DNA of 64,000 nucleotides from Epiperipatus broadwayi (GCA_028023455.1 JAQFVV010006310.1:1612001-1676000); one strand, 5' to 3'; shown: positions 38,583 through 52,761, counted from the first letter of the stretch. Translations and numbers: made by a program. Notes: generated by a model not told the origin, from the letters alone.

Positions 38583-38979
38583 GTACTGAAATATTTAATT
38601 TAACTAACAAATGTATAAAACAATATAATTTGGAAAAATCAAAGTTTTTATCTATGATGACACTTGAGTTTCTAAAAGGAAAATGGTAACTTTTATGTCA
38701 TTTTAATATTCATCAGCAACATAATTTAAAATCAACTTCTGAAATAATGTAATCTTCATTTGTAAAATAATTAAATAATATGCAGTCTTAAATTAAAATC
38801 AATTCAAAGTAAATCAAAATAAATATTTTTATTTTGAATGCAACTCCAACCTTTGGAATTGTAATTCTTATTTAACTTTGCATTTTTAAATTTTAATCTG
38901 TATTTTATGAAGATTGTTTATTTGATTTAAACCAAGATTTCTATAACATACTTAATAATTTGGGACTCAAGAAATCATA

Positions 38980-39880
38980 TACACCTGTGTCTCATTTTAT
39001 GCAGTAGATAGGTTCCTCAGAAAATGCGCACAAAAGAAATCACACAAAAATAGACTTAACTTACCTTGAAAAATGGGGGATAGGTTCTGTAATTTTCTGA
39101 AATTGCATAAAAGCAAAGCAATAAGAAAAAATTACTTTAAAATTCACATTAAAAAAATAAGAAAATAAAGTACAATTAATAAAAAATTTCAAATATTTGA
39201 AAAAAATTAATACAAGACAAACTTTTTTTTATTAACCACAGTATTTAATTTTACATTTTTCATACATATTTTAATCATTACTACTATTTGACAATATGCA
39301 TTTGTTTGTGAATTGGTAAGAAATCAGATTCATGATGTGATGTACAATTAGTGCCACTTTCAGTCTTGTGCTGTGTTAATGGTTTTCTGTTTCAATATTA
39401 AAAAAATGAGATTGCAATCAAAACAAAAAGATTATACATTATCATTAGAAAGATTATTTTCAGTTTACAAATCAATAAAATCTTCATTATTATTTATTTT
39501 AAAAATCTAAAAAAATATTTATTTCTGTTATATCTAACAAAATACGTTTTAAAAGTTTAAAATTTTTGAATATTTATTGTGATATTTTTATACATAAGTA
39601 TAAATCTATTATTATTATTATTTACTCATTAGTATAATTAGGCTATTTATATAGAAGCTAAGATTTTAAATACAGCTTCAGGCCATATTCATGTTAGCTG
39701 CTAATATAACGTTATATTTTTTAAAAAAAAAGTATTTCAAGTCAAAATAAGTTATTAATAATTTAAATTTCTTGATATCTAATAAATATAGTGAAATATG
39801 AAAGATATTAAGAAGAAATATGAATCACGTAACTTCAAAATCACATTAAAATTATCTGCATAAAATGAGACCCAGGTGTA
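38980..39880. mobile_element. Non-autonomous DNA transposon with TA duplication
   Basis: The termini CACCTGTGTCTCATTTTATG (starting 38982) and, reverse-complemented, CACCTGGGTCTCATTTTATG (ending 39878) match at 22 of 23 bases when extended to CAG. Both ends are flanked by TA (38980-38981 and 39879-39880), as expected for Tc1/mariner/pogo-type insertion. The 897-bp interior has no transposase frame, so it depends on an enzyme supplied from elsewhere. A subterminal stretch (39011-39120) has GGTTCCTCAG and GGTTCTGTAA repeats. Confidence 0.85.
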
Positions 39881-39881
39881 T

Positions 39882-42800
39882 AGAGATAAAGACTAAAATT
39901 TAATAACAATAAAACACATTTATTGACATTTGACACTAAGTTCATTTTACATAAAATTTTAATAAAGATTTTACAAAAAAAGGTCATTTGCAAACATAGG
40001 TGCTGTTTTTTTATACAAGATGCATAAATAATAAACAAAATAATTGCCTATCCACTTGCAAATCAATCCACTATTAATAAACATTTGGATAGTTTTATTA
40101 ACTGCAACTTGTTAATTTTTGGCTAAACATCTAATTTGGCTAAACACTATTTTATTCTATGATACACTTGTTTTAAAGCAAGAATAATTTGCTCTCCTGT
40201 TGACTTATTCATGCTATTCTATTGTTATATAATAATCATTTACTAAGGCTTTTAAAAATACAATTTACAATAATATCTGAGATATACTTTTATGTCCAGT
40301 TGGCTACTATTGATTAGCTTATTAACTAATAATTCTCTATTTATATCATTAAAATAAAATTAGAAAGCTTAACCATTAATTGATATATGGCTAAACAATT
40401 TTAGCAGATTGTCATGATAATACTAATTATCATACAAGACATAGATAAAAAACTACTGCCTGGCATTTTGTTAACTTATCAACAATAAAATGATAAAACT
40501 TTTCAGAAGCCACACACACAGCATTCTAGATTTTTCCCATGTTCACATAATACATTTTTAAACCTCTAATTGTCTTACTAATCCATCGGTAAACTACTTC
40601 TGGATGGTGATGATGATAATAATATATATGTGCATCCCTTATTATGCTATTCTCATTCATTGACATTAAATTACTAACATATTTGTTGGTTTTCTTGTAA
40701 ATTGCTGGCAAGACACAACAGAACAATACATACATTATTTTACTATACACTATGAATAGAAAAGTGTCCCTGAAGTGAGTATACACTTAAAATTCTAACT
40801 TATCAATTACCATAATAATTTTAACACATACACTGACTTCACCTCACATGGTAGAATATAAACTTGATATCTTCATGAGGAAAAGGCTTTTCAGGGTCAC
40901 AACTACACAACTGGAAAATAAGTAATGACATATTCCAACACCTTTTCTCAGATAAATATATGTGTGGACAAGGTCCTAACACATGGAAAATGGAATATCA
41001 ACCAAAGAAAAATCCTATCTAAGGATCTAGCTATGTTAGCTAAGTACAAAAGACAATAATAAAATATCCAAACAATCCTCTCATGAAAAAATACCAAACA
41101 TCGGAGAGAGCAAACTCTCAAATCTTTCAATGTACAATACAATTAGAATACAACATTAAAAAAGCCCAATGCATCCCACAATTAAAAAACATGATTAGCA
41201 TATATCCTTGACATAACCATGTCAAGATAAAAAAAAATATCAATGAAAAAATAGAGAAATAAAATTTCTATCTCTAAAATACATACACTGAATAATGTAC
41301 AAAACTAACAAATAAATATAAGCTAAAGCAACTTTAAAAATATTTTAAATAGCACAATAAATTTTACAAATAATAAGTAATACACATATTTAGTTAATAG
41401 CAGCATAATATTTTAAAACTAAAGTGGACATAAATAGCAAATGCAAAAATACTAAATATAATAATGATAAATATCTTAGCATGTTAATAACCTCCTAATA
41501 AAATTAGTATATTACAATAGTTAAATAGATAAATTGTGTATTAATAAAATACTACTAGCGAATGTAAAGAAATAGGTATCTTTATCTGGACATGTATATC
41601 ATATACAATTTACATTAAGACAAAATAAACAAAACTATATATAAATTTTATCTTAACCAACATAAGAATAAAATGCATAAATTTTACCATATAATTAAAA
41701 AACACTTTTGCATAATATTAAAATAAAATAATAATAAAAAAATAAAATTACTATTTCTTTTTTTTGAACACCCATAGTTCTTTATCTGAGGTCCTCTGCG
41801 GTGAGATACTTGATGTGGAAAACAATGTCATTTAGACAGTGAATCATTTTTAGAAACAATGCATCTATAATTTGTTACACTTTTAAATAACACAAGCACT
41901 CATGACCTTCCAGGGACAAATGGTACACAAAGTAATAACACTTTAAGATGTACTGTATCAGATTTGAATCCCTTTTTATCCATTTATATGTTTATTTCAT
42001 AGAGTTTGTTATAGCTTATTTTATTATTTTTACCTGAGCAGCAAATATATTATTGGGGATATTTTTTAAAACTTTTTCTGTAGATATATTTTGGAAATAA
42101 CATTTCATTTATTCTACAAAGAGCATTTCATACAATTATTTAAGTTATTATTTCATTTATCCGAAGATAACTAATGACAGTAATTAATAAATTACTTCTC
42201 ATTCTAAAATAAACAGTTTGAATGGTTTTCACATTCCACAATATCTTTAAAAATAGAAGTTTTTTCTTCTGTTTATTATTATTGTTCATATTTAAAGTAA
42301 TATTTTTTTAAAGACTTGTATCAATGCATCAACTCATTCCACATTAAAATTATTTTCCTGGAAATATTAATATAATTAATTCCTCAGAGATTAAATACAA
42401 TAAAGTTCATTTCATTTTTGTGAAATACACAAGTCAGCATTTAATGCCATTATAAACAAAATGCTAAAAAAAAATATTCTAGTTATAAAGAGTCATTTCT
42501 GAGTTAGATAAAGTGAAGCATTTCTTTCTTTAATTTTAACTTAAATCTTAAAAGTCTATCAACAGTGAATTGTAATATTATCTCACTAAAGATAAGGAAT
42601 AAACAACAGAAATGATCCAGCACAGAATATGTTATATAGTTTTGAAAAGATAATGGAAAACATACTACCTTCACTTTTTTTAGATATCGATTCACACACT
42701 TTTGGTTATATTTACTCAATAGACAACACTAGTTTTTCTTAGGCATTTTGCTAATTTCTTTGAAAGTTTTCTGATTAGGCTAAAGCATAAAAAACTTAAT

Positions 42801-44262
42801 ACCTTCTTATTTTCTAGTTGCATATAATTACTTAACAAACAGTAAGAGTTTATAAAAAATTATCACTATTAATTTAGAATAAAAATTAAAACTAAATTTA
42901 ATGCCTTCTTGTTGAAGATTATTTGGATAAAATGAAGAGGAAAAACATGAAGAGAGAGCAGAGCAGAGCTCCTCACATGCTAAAATTCTCCATTTATACC
43001 TTCCCTATTTTGATGGGCATTTTAATTAGCCACACTTTTATTTCTGATTTCTAGCATTAATTATTTACACTACAACCAGGAACTAAATAAAAAATTACAT
43101 AACATTGATCTATTTCCAGTTGTCACATGATAATTTAAAAATTTCCATTAGTTTTTTAATTGCCCTTTATTTTTAAACTTATTTAATATAATAAAAATAA
43201 TAAAATGAATAATACAATTATTATTTTTAAAAGATTTCGCGAGTATTAATGTGTAATAAGAAATGTGGACTTAATCAGTGAAGTACTGAATAGCTTCATG
43301 CTCTCAGATCTAACTGCTTCAGCTTCACCTATTTATATAGAAAGTATGTTGAAGTAAAGAAGGGTTCCCCTCTTTTTTTCGAAAATTTAAGCTTGTGGTT
43401 AAGGCCTGTAGAGGTCCCTACCATCGCATTTTTACATGCACATTCTTGAGGTTACAGCCTTAATAAATATTACTTATGTAATCAATGTGCATTTAAATAA
43501 AATTTATAATTAAATTATCTTTATAAATTATCACTTTTGTTTATAAGAAGCTCTTACACTAATTTATTTTAAACATTTTTTAAATATTGAATTAATCATA
43601 AATATTCTTAAATAAATAATCTTAAATTAACTTCACTTATAATAAATAATATTTTAATAAACCAACATGTATGTATACCAACTTGTACAAACATATATCT
43701 GGATTTACTTTCTATCCTTTTAAATTTAATCTGTTTAATAGTTAACCTGAGCATTTGTAACTAACTTCAGTATTTTTTTAAATAAACTTCTTTTAACTAC
43801 TTTGAGCTCTAATAAGATAATAACTTAAACAAATTATTAATTGATTCTAATAATTAATTTAACAATAACATTATATCATTAATAAATTCATTAACTAGTT
43901 TATAGTTTTCTAAACATAAATATTAACTTTAATCTTTTACACTATATCTAAATTTTATCTAGCTTTAATTTTTTTAAAACTAAGCATGAGCTAAGCTCCA
44001 ATTCTCATCTTATAAGCATATTTACTAATTAAATATTAAAGTTTCCTATTATAATAATCTTTATGTCATTAAAATTTTATACTAAGTACTTATAATTACT
44101 TGAATAGACTAATTAAACCATTAAGCAAAACTTGGATAGGATAATTCACACATATTTTTATATCACAATAAATTTTATCATGTTTCATTCTTCTCTTATT
44201 TTTTTAAATAGCATAAACACTTAAGTAAGGCATTTAAATAGTACCATGTGAAAAGCACAGGG
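39882..44262. other. Long AT-rich stretch without a recognised gene
   Basis: More than 4 kb. Scattered short frames (up to 86 codons) show no family motif. A GC-richer patch at 42955-43020 and another at 43385-43460 (AAGGCCTGTAGAGGTCCCTA) may be pieces of an unidentified repeat. The second resembles TTCTGTGGAGGTCCCTATGA near 58277. Confidence 0.5.
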
Positions 44263-44263
44263 C

Positions 44264-44266
<3 letters not shown>

Positions 44267-44357
<91 letters not shown>
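44267..44357. repeat. (AT)n microsatellite
   Basis: About 91 bp of uninterrupted AT, preceded by GGGCACA. Several other, shorter AT tracts in the window also follow a (C/T)ACA or TTACA step (5450, 26020, 31136, 37192). Confidence 0.98.
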
Positions 44358-44361
<4 letters not shown>

Positions 44362-44540
44362 GAAATTGGTTCAACAAATTAAGTGGTTTTAGAAGGCCTT
44401 CCATTATAACACTGCTCTTGTATCTTACATTAAAATCATATGTTTAAGAATAATAATCTATTCAGGCCCATGTCCAAGACCAAAGTTCCATTTAAAACAT
44501 TAATTCAAGCAGGTAAAAATATAATATCAATAGTATATAT

Positions 44541-45513
44541 GTAAGAATCAGAGGCATAACTACTGAGTTGCAAAGGAAGGCAATGCCTGTGGGTTCTCAC
44601 AATCCAGAGACCCATAAACTTGAAACTGTAGCAAGGCAATTAGAATATATTCACATGAAAACAATTATTAACTATATTGCACAAATTGATATTATTAATA
44701 TATGATATAAGAAATTGTGAAATTATTTTGAAAAATTCGAATAACACTTCAATGATTTGAGAGCTGATAATTTGAGTGCCTATTATTGATTTAATAATGA
44801 GGAAGAGTTATTTTGAGTTAACATTTCATATAGTATAATAGATAAATAATAATTCTTATTATACCATGCAAATTAAAAAGTGTTTTGTGGGAATGCAGAT
44901 AATACAGCACTGTTTTAGTTTTTTAAAACCAAAGAAAGTTATCAATATGATAGATGCTGATATGTTAAACAATTGCTCAAATCATAGAAATAAGTACCCA
45001 GAACTTTTTTTAGAATAGCTTTCTAGACAACTAATTGAAGTTATTTATTTATTAAAAGATGATCTTTCAAAAAACTGACAATTAAGAATTTCCCAGACTG
45101 GTTGATTACTAAATACAATTGTTTGTAAAGTGAATTTAATGAAATATATACAATTTTCTTGTTATTTGTTACACTTCTGGTAACTGTAACTAGCTTTAAA
45201 AAGGGCTTTTAGTAAATTAAAAATAATAAAAGATTATAAAAGCAATTCAATTGGCCAAACCAGACTTAAAGATCTTTCAATGTAAGCTATTGAACAGAAA
45301 AAAGCATTTAAAATGGACTTAAAAGAACTAATTAGTGATTTTGCAAATTTTTAAAGGATCTTTATTAAATTACCTTATAGGATATTTATCATATAAAATA
45401 AATAATTAAAAATTTGTGAATACATGAAAAATCAAAATTCTGGATTTATAATGGTCTCTTTTTGAATTTCTGCATCCAGGCCCAATTTTTGAAGTTATGG
45501 CACTAGTAAGAAT
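44541..45513 (+). mobile_element. Internally deleted hAT element with 8-bp target duplication (copy 3)
   Basis: GTAAGAAT occurs at 44541-44548 and 45506-45513, an exact 8-bp target duplication typical of hAT. The element between (44549-45505, 957 bp) starts CAGAGGCATAACTAC and ends, reverse-complemented, TAGTGCCATAACTTC, which makes short imperfect terminal inverted repeats. At 45200-45350 the plus strand encodes the last part of a hAT dimerisation domain: RAFSKLKIIKDYKSNS, then TRLKDLS, a stop, then AIEQKK and DLKELISDFANF. A full hAT transposase needs roughly 1.8 kb or more of coding DNA, so most of the gene was deleted. It is now non-autonomous. Confidence 0.9.
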
Positions 45514-47958
45514 GCATGTAAAATTAATTACTGTTTAATGAAAATTAAAACAACATGAAATTAAAAGCATAAAATAAAAACAAAACAAATTTTCCTTAAT
45601 AAAAATTCACAGTTTGTTGACATAGTCATTTTAGTTGCACGAAGTTCCACTTCCTTGACTGGATTTTTTTTTTTTTGATACTCTTTATGCCTCTTAGTAA
45701 AAATTAGAACAATTTTCTAAAATTATAAATAAATTTACAGCTAATAAAAATCGCTTTATTTTCACTTGGAAATTTTTTTTTTGTGGTAGTAACCCATTTA
45801 CTTATTCAGTTTTTCAGAAAAAATCTGAAGCATCTTGCATATATGTATTCCTAAAATAAATAATAATTTTCATCACAATATTAATTTGGATTTTTTATAT
45901 TTTTTGATGCTATGTTCTAATCCTGTTCAATACAATCTTTTAATATTAAAACAAACGTAGCTAATAAAAAATCACTTTACTTCTGATTTTCTCATTTAGA
46001 TTTTTTTTTATGGTGTTAAGCTGCATTCTAATTCAGTTTTTCAGCCCTGAAATGTCGTATGTTCATGTAATCTGTGGCAACTACTGACATTTGTTTTAGC
46101 ATTGACAGTTTATATCTTTTTTATTTGAAAATTCCTTTTCATGATGACAATTAGTTTTCTAGCTCAAATTTTCAAGCTTATAGTCAAAATTATTATATGT
46201 AGGCAGCAGAATAAATAAAAAGTAATATTTCATTATTAAAAATACAAATAAACAATTAAATGAAATAAATTGATAATTTAAGCTTTATGTAAAAAAAAAA
46301 TCTGCTATTTTAGTGTTTGTTGTGTGTATTTACAATTTGTTGTATGAATCTTAATTTAGCCAAAAAAAAAAAAAAAAAGTATGCTGTACTTTATTCTCAC
46401 TCTTCAAATTTTTTTATATCAGACCTTACCATATGAAATGGAGATTAAATATAAATTATAAAAAGCATTGGTATGCTTTGTTTTAAATATTTTTAAAAAA
46501 ATTTATAATGAATGTATATGACGTATTTAAGTTCTCTTCCCAAAAGTAGATAAACAAACTATTAAAAACAAGTATTCTCATGGCTTGTCATTATCTTAGC
46601 ACAAATTATTCTAATACCGTATATTCAGAGTTACTGATCTCTGACATTATATCTGCATTGCAACATAATAAAGCCCCTTACAATATTATTTTTTATTTAT
46701 TGTATTATCAGATATTCACAAAAACAGGAATATTAAAATCAATCTTTAATTTGTAATAGTTCTATTAAATGGATCAGAATAAGTTTTTAATTTTTTTTAC
46801 CATCATTCTCAGACATACTTTGCCGATGAGAATCTACTGCTGCTATAAAAACAAACTGCATAGAGCATATTTTTTAAATTTTAAGTTTACTTTTTATTGT
46901 AAGACTACATTGTTTTGCTCCCCAAACCTGCATTTGGAATCCAAACTTATACATATACTCAAAGCAGGTTTAGAATTCAGCTTCCAATCAAAAGTTTCTT
47001 ATTATACAAGATGATTGTTAAAAAAAAATTAGTAAAAATACTTAAATGATTTTATTACTTGGGAGTTTATAAAAAAATTAAAGATGGAAGTAACACAGCT
47101 GGATACAATTAATGGATTTTAAGCTCAAGAGATTTACAAAGTTAATCTACTCAGAAAAGTTGTCCTATTCTTGACCTATTTTGTGACATATTAAAATCAT
47201 GATATTCCTTCTATCTAAAAGAATCATTAGTCATATATATTTTATTTAGATATTTAATAATCAATAAATATTAAAAGACGAGAAAAAATGTTTATGTATG
47301 TATTAGTCTGATATATTTTTTACAAGAGCACCAACTTTCCACATTTTAAAATTAATGGAAATCATTTCTCAAGATTTTTATCTATTATTAAAATTTATTA
47401 TATAATAATATTTTTAAAATACAATCTAGCAATTAGAATATATATATATTAAAAAACATTTCTATTGCATATATTTTTTAATAAGCAAGCTAAAGAGGAA
47501 ATAACTCAAACTGATATTTATCAATCTAATTGATTGATAAAAATATTATTTTTTAAAAAAATTTAAATAAATAATAATATTATTATTTTTTAAAAGAGCA
47601 CTTTTTAAAGGATTTACTACTGATTAAAACATTTCTTTGTTAGCTAATTAAAAGAACCCTTCTGCATTTCAATGTTTTTCCATCCTTCTCCTAGTGAAAA
47701 TTTGAGTAACCAGTTCAACATATTATTTTACTATTAAAATCTTTATTCTATATTATTGTACTTGATTTTTTTTTTTTTGATATCTGAAATATAAGTTTAC
47801 AAATAAAAGACATTCTAAAAAGTTATATTTGAATTTTCTAAATATAGTAAAAAAACAGTAAAGTGAAATATATAATGAGAATAATTACTTTTCTCATAAA
47901 TTAACAACTTTATTGATTGAACATCTTATTCTAAAAATGCATTTATAATTATTAATAT
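45514..47958. other. AT-rich DNA, no gene recognised
   Basis: Repeated T8-T11 and A runs and short frames only. The longest frame (46769-47014, 81 codons) has no motif I know. Confidence 0.5.
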
Positions 47959-47960
47959 CA

Positions 47961-48135
47961 TATTACTTCGAATATAAGATGCTCCCAAATTTAAGATGCA
48001 GTAGAATTTTAAGCTTAGAAAATTGGTGAGAAAAGTTTATAAGTTAATAAAATTTTTGCTTCAAATTTAAGATGCACTCCCATTTTCACAAATCCAAAAT
48101 TTGGATAAAAAGTGCATCTTATATTTGAAGTAATA
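47961..48135. mobile_element. Short MITE with 22-bp inverted ends
   Basis: TATTACTTCGAATATAAGAT at 47961 and, reverse-complemented from 48135, TATTACTTCAAATATAAGAT: 21 of 22 bases match. Inside, AAATTTAAGATGCA recurs at 47987 and 48064, next to each end, as subterminal repeats. Total 175 bp, no coding capacity. The ends begin with TA, which would fit a TA-targeting superfamily. Confidence 0.85.
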
Positions 48136-48136
48136 T

Positions 48137-50050
48137 AGTTTATCATAAAAGTCCTGAACTACAGGGTTTGACAGAGTGTAGAGATTGTAGGTTTTTTTTA
48201 ATTGTTACTTCAAATTTCTTAAATTGTATTTTTAAAAATAAACACATTTCAAAAAAGTATAAATGAAAGCATGAATATATTTCTATTTTAATAATTACTA
48301 TACAAATATTTTGTAAAAATAATAATAAATGCTTAAATGAATTAAAGTAAAAAATACATTTTTTTTTTGCTTATTGCTAACAACAAATTGAAGAAGAGTT
48401 TACAAATTTAAGACCAAAGAATCTATCAATCAGTGAATCTTTAGGCTTTGTCAGCTCATTTATAGTTTTCATCTGTGGACTACTGATATCTTCAGATTTT
48501 TTTGAACTAATAAATCAATATTTAGTTTAATTCCAGTTTTTATTGCAAATGAATGTGAGGTCAGCAAAATAGTGTTAAAGATAGCTACAAGAGAGTGATT
48601 TAAAGCATTATCATCACATTATTTGACAAAGTCATAGAGCTCATAATCATTAAATTAAATCACAAATAAATTATTTAATTTAATGGATAAACAGTCATAT
48701 TAATATCTCATTTGTCTATAGTTCATGACAGTTATCATAAATATACTTATCTTTAATTTTTGTTACAAAGCAAAACACTAATATGGAGCAAAGACATAGA
48801 CATTAAAAAAAAATTGTTAAAAAATGTTTTATTCAGAGCTGGTGAAATATATGGAATGCCTCAAAAATAAATTGTGATAACTATGATAAAAACATAGGAT
48901 ATATTTGTATGTTATAACTATAGAAATATTTTATGGAGAGAGACTTAATAATGTTGTTAGTAAAGAGAAAAACTATTTATAAATATAGCAATTGGAAAAA
49001 ATTAGAAAATAAGGAATATTTTTAAATAAGTAAGACAGTAATTATTGATAGAATATTATAATTTTTACAACAAATGGTTATAAGTTTGCAAGACTCTAAA
49101 CTCCATAACTAAATGTAATTATTTTCATCTGTTGATTTTAATTTTCATCTTACTTTAAAAGTTAAACTTATTTTTCCTGATCTAAGTAAGGAGGACTGTA
49201 TTATTTTCTTTTTACATTTTCTATTTGTTTTAAATGCTTTTTAAATCTTAAGATTATATTACTAATACATTTATTGAGCAGCAGCAGTATAGGATGATGT
49301 TGGTTACAATTGATCAAAACCATGGCAACAACAAAATGTCATTTAGAACTATGGGAAAAAAGCAATTATGAACTATTCTTTTAAAATAGGTAGAATTCTA
49401 TTAATCTAATATCAGAAAATAGTGTCGACTGAACAGCATATACTAATTATATAATTTAAAAGAAGTGTGTGTGAAATACACAAACATACTCATATTTGAA
49501 CACGCGCGCACACACGCATTTTACACAAACGCTCACACATTTGTAAAATATTTTGTAATTGGATAACAAATTCATTGATCTTAAGGATATGTGCTAAAAA
49601 AGTTTTAATTATTGCTCTTATATTTTCTTATCATTATGATAATAAAACTAGATCCATTTTTGTATATTTGAAAAAAAAAAAAAAGTGATATCCTAACAGT
49701 CAACTCATTTTATCATGTTTTATTTCATTATTCTTTTTCTTGTTAAAGAAGTGAATCATGTTACCTGGCAAAAGTAATCCAGCTTCCTCTTTAAATAATG
49801 AAGTACAGCACTGTTAAAATTGGCTTCATTAGAAAATAATATGCAAAGCTCAGATTCTAGAAGATTTAATATAGATTTAAAAGGTAACTTTTACAATTAT
49901 ATAAATAATAAATGATATAAATATACTTGTGATATGTATATTAATGATGGCATAAAATTATATATATGACAAATCGATGAAACCATTCTCATAAACTATA
50001 GATATTAACATCAAAAAATAATGAAAAACTTATTCATAAATAAATATATC
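48137..50050. other. Intergenic DNA
   Basis: No gene recognised. A CACGCGCGCACACACGC tract at 49501-49517 is an unusual GC-containing simple repeat for this window. Confidence 0.5.
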
Positions 50051-50054
50051 TAAT

Positions 50055-50112
50055 GGTTTATTCCTTGGGGTTCATAAAAAGTTCAATCATTTGAAATGAA
50101 GAGCTGCTTTTA
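50055..50112. repeat. Family C repeat, short copy
   Basis: GGTTTATTCCTTGGGGTTCA, then TAAAAAGTTCAATCA. It matches the start of the copies at 50878 and 59778. Confidence 0.45.
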
Positions 50113-50869
50113 GACTATTGAAAGCATGTATAAAAGAGAAAATACATATATGTAATGATTTCAATTAGATGTTTATATTTTTATAGATATTTACCATACT
50201 TGTACAATTAGATAAAAATAAATATATTTAGTATCATTTAAATATAACACACAGATTGATAAAAATATTCTATAAATCAAATATTATATATAAATAATGT
50301 CAAAATAAGCACCATGCAATTCATCTAGCTTATATTAAGTTTAAATTTATTTGTTCTACTTTAAAAGCATGTATAATAAAAAATGAGTCACAAACTGATA
50401 TCGGACGGTGGCACCAATAAATTTTCCAGTCTAGTTTCAAGAAATTGATAATCATGGATAAAGATCAAAAGATGGCTAACATCCTTTTAGCAACTTCTTT
50501 TATTATTATATTCAAGCTAATGATATGAAAGTTTTGAATAGTTTAAGGACTTAAATTCAATCTGCGTATACAACTATATAAGTTTATTACTAGTTCTCCA
50601 ACAATATATTTTAATAGTCTCAATTACAGGGTAACAGCAACTAGTTTTACCCTTAAGGGAATATGCACACATAAAAATAAGCATATCATAATTTTCCAAA
50701 TCTTACATTTAATAGAAGCATTAAGACTAAAACTCCATTCCACTACTTACATCTATGTAAACATGATAGTCAAAAGTGTCTTAGGACATTTGAGACTTTC
50801 AGTAATTAGCTGGAATAGCATTGTAAAAATAAAGATGGCTGCCTTGATGATATGTGCTATTCAAATAAA

Positions 50870-51005
50870 ATAATCAAACGGTTTATTGATCATGAGTTCA
50901 TAAGAAATCCAAGTACTAGAAATAAAATATCTGGGCTATAATCTGTAGATCTTAAACTCCAGATTTTGTCACTCTACCACAAATCCAGGGCCACATTTCA
51001 ATATT
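50870..51005 (-). repeat. Family C repeat, possibly a tRNA-like SINE
   Basis: The shared order with 59770-59890 is GGTTTATTG, GTTCATAA, CTGGGCT, A.CT.TAGA, TTGTCACTCTACCACAAATC. On the minus strand this reads TTTGTGGTAGAGTGACAAA followed by AGATTATAGCCC, which could be decayed A- and B-box regions of a tRNA-derived SINE. The tRNA origin is only a suggestion. The family relationship itself is seen. Confidence 0.45.
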
Positions 51006-51009
51006 CTTT

Positions 51010-52550
51010 ACTGATGAAAATCAATAGCTGAATATTAGTCTGAGGAAATGGTTAATATTACTATCTGGTGTTGATTGATTACTCATTTCTACATAGATCA
51101 CTTTAGAGAAATAAAATGTTGAATAGATTACTGTTATTGATATAGATGTTAAGCATAAGTAAGTTAAAAGAGACATGTGGTATTCATTTTATTTATAATA
51201 ATCTGTCATGAAAAAAAAGATGGCAACAGCATATAACTAAGATTACTAAAACATATAGTACGCTGATCTAGTCAAAATATTTAATTGCTATCTTGAACTA
51301 ACAGATTGGTTTGACTTTAAACTTTATGATATTGATTTGGTAATAGCAATAAAGATAGTAACAAGAGATGTTCTCATCCCAAAGCATCATATTGTTGTTT
51401 AAAACCAAACAGTTAGGAACTAATATAGTTACCGTTAATTATTTAATTTATGTAGCTAGCTATGTAGTAAAATGATGTAGAATGTATTATTGTTATTAAT
51501 ATATTTTTCCCAATGAACTAGTTATCTTTTTATTTTGTTAAATCTTTATATGAACTTATTTAAATTCACCCATATTACACAAATTGACAAAGAGAATGGA
51601 ATTAATATTTAACAATTTAAATATCGATTATTTAACACTTAATAAAAAGAGACAAATTTTCAAAGTATTCTGTAAAATTAATACTTGTTAATACATAAAT
51701 TTATTACGAAAGAAAGTAAGACCTCATTCATAATATTGTAGAATGACTACCATGAATCTGAAATCCTTGGTTTCAGAGTTTTCTTGAATTTGAAAATTTT
51801 TTGTATTTAAAAGTAAATTTCTGATGAAAATCTAAATAACATTTTTACTAACTGTAGTTTGTTATGATAATGTAACACTTTAAAATATAGAATACCTTTT
51901 TGTATTTATATCAGCTCAAAATTTTTATATAGTAGTAATTAAAACTATAAAAGAATACTCAGTAATTTTGTCCGATAATACAAATTTTTGAATTAATGAT
52001 AATCTACCTATATGAAAATATAGCTCTAAAATATTAATTGCATAATAGTTACTAGAATGTATAAAAGAAGGAAATACATATATATATATATACTTAATTA
52101 AGATTAATTGTACAATAATTTTACTACGACATTTATATAACATTCAGCCCCATTACTATTCACCACGAGCTATTCTCAAATGAATTTGTCTATTCCAATT
52201 CCAATTGAGAAATATAAAAAGACAAGATAAAACAATACTAATACTTTGGGGATGAGTTTTGCAACAGCTATACAAACCAATTTGTGAAATATATATATAT
52301 ACATATGATATTTTGCAATGCAATCTTTAAAATTGTTCTGCAGAAAACTTTTTTTTCTAAAACTAGTTACTAACAACAATTGTGATGACTGAAAGCAGCA
52401 CATCGAAACAGATCATTACAATTTATCATCGCCTATCTTTACCAGAATTCTTAAAATACTTTTCATTTAAATTCTTTTACATTTAACATCTAGAAAATCT
52501 TACTCATTTTTAAAGAAGTTCAAAGATTGATCTTAGCTGTCATTTATGTA
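51010..52550. other. Intergenic DNA
   Basis: A degraded family A piece may lie at 51005-51090 (TGATGAAAATCAATAGCTGA, then TTGATTGATTACTC). Otherwise AT-rich without genes. Two short minus frames at 51925-52403 show no known motif. Confidence 0.4.
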
Positions 52551-52555
52551 AAAGA

Positions 52556-52761
52556 TTAAACAGGCAAAACTCTCCATACAGTAGTGCTATCCTGTGCCAA
52601 CCAGAGTAATCAATGGATTCCAGAAGGCTTGGGCATAAAATCCCCATCTAGTGCCTACTCATTCAATATCTCCAGACTAGTTTCTGGCTTGTGTTTTTCA
52701 TCATTGATTACTCTGGTTGGCACAGTGTGGCACTACTGTATGGGGAGTTTTGCTTGTTTAA
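52556..52761. mobile_element. 206-bp hairpin MITE flanked by TTAA (family A)
   Basis: The left arm (52556-52615) and right arm (about 52700-52761) are near-perfect reverse complements. From the ends they read TTAA, ACAGGCAAAACTC, CCATACAGTAGTGC, TGTGCCAACCAGAGTAATCA. The loop carries the family A core CCAGACTAGTTTCTGGCTTG. The terminus is the same as the 33-bp hairpin at 16790-16875. TTAA at both ends would fit a TTAA-specific transposase such as piggyBac, but the terminus does not start with the usual CC(C/T), so I leave the superfamily open. Confidence 0.8.

Noticed and set aside
52556-52761. Firm assignment to piggyBac because of TTAA ends
   Set aside because: TTAA is common in DNA this AT-rich, and the terminus does not begin with the expected CC(C/T).
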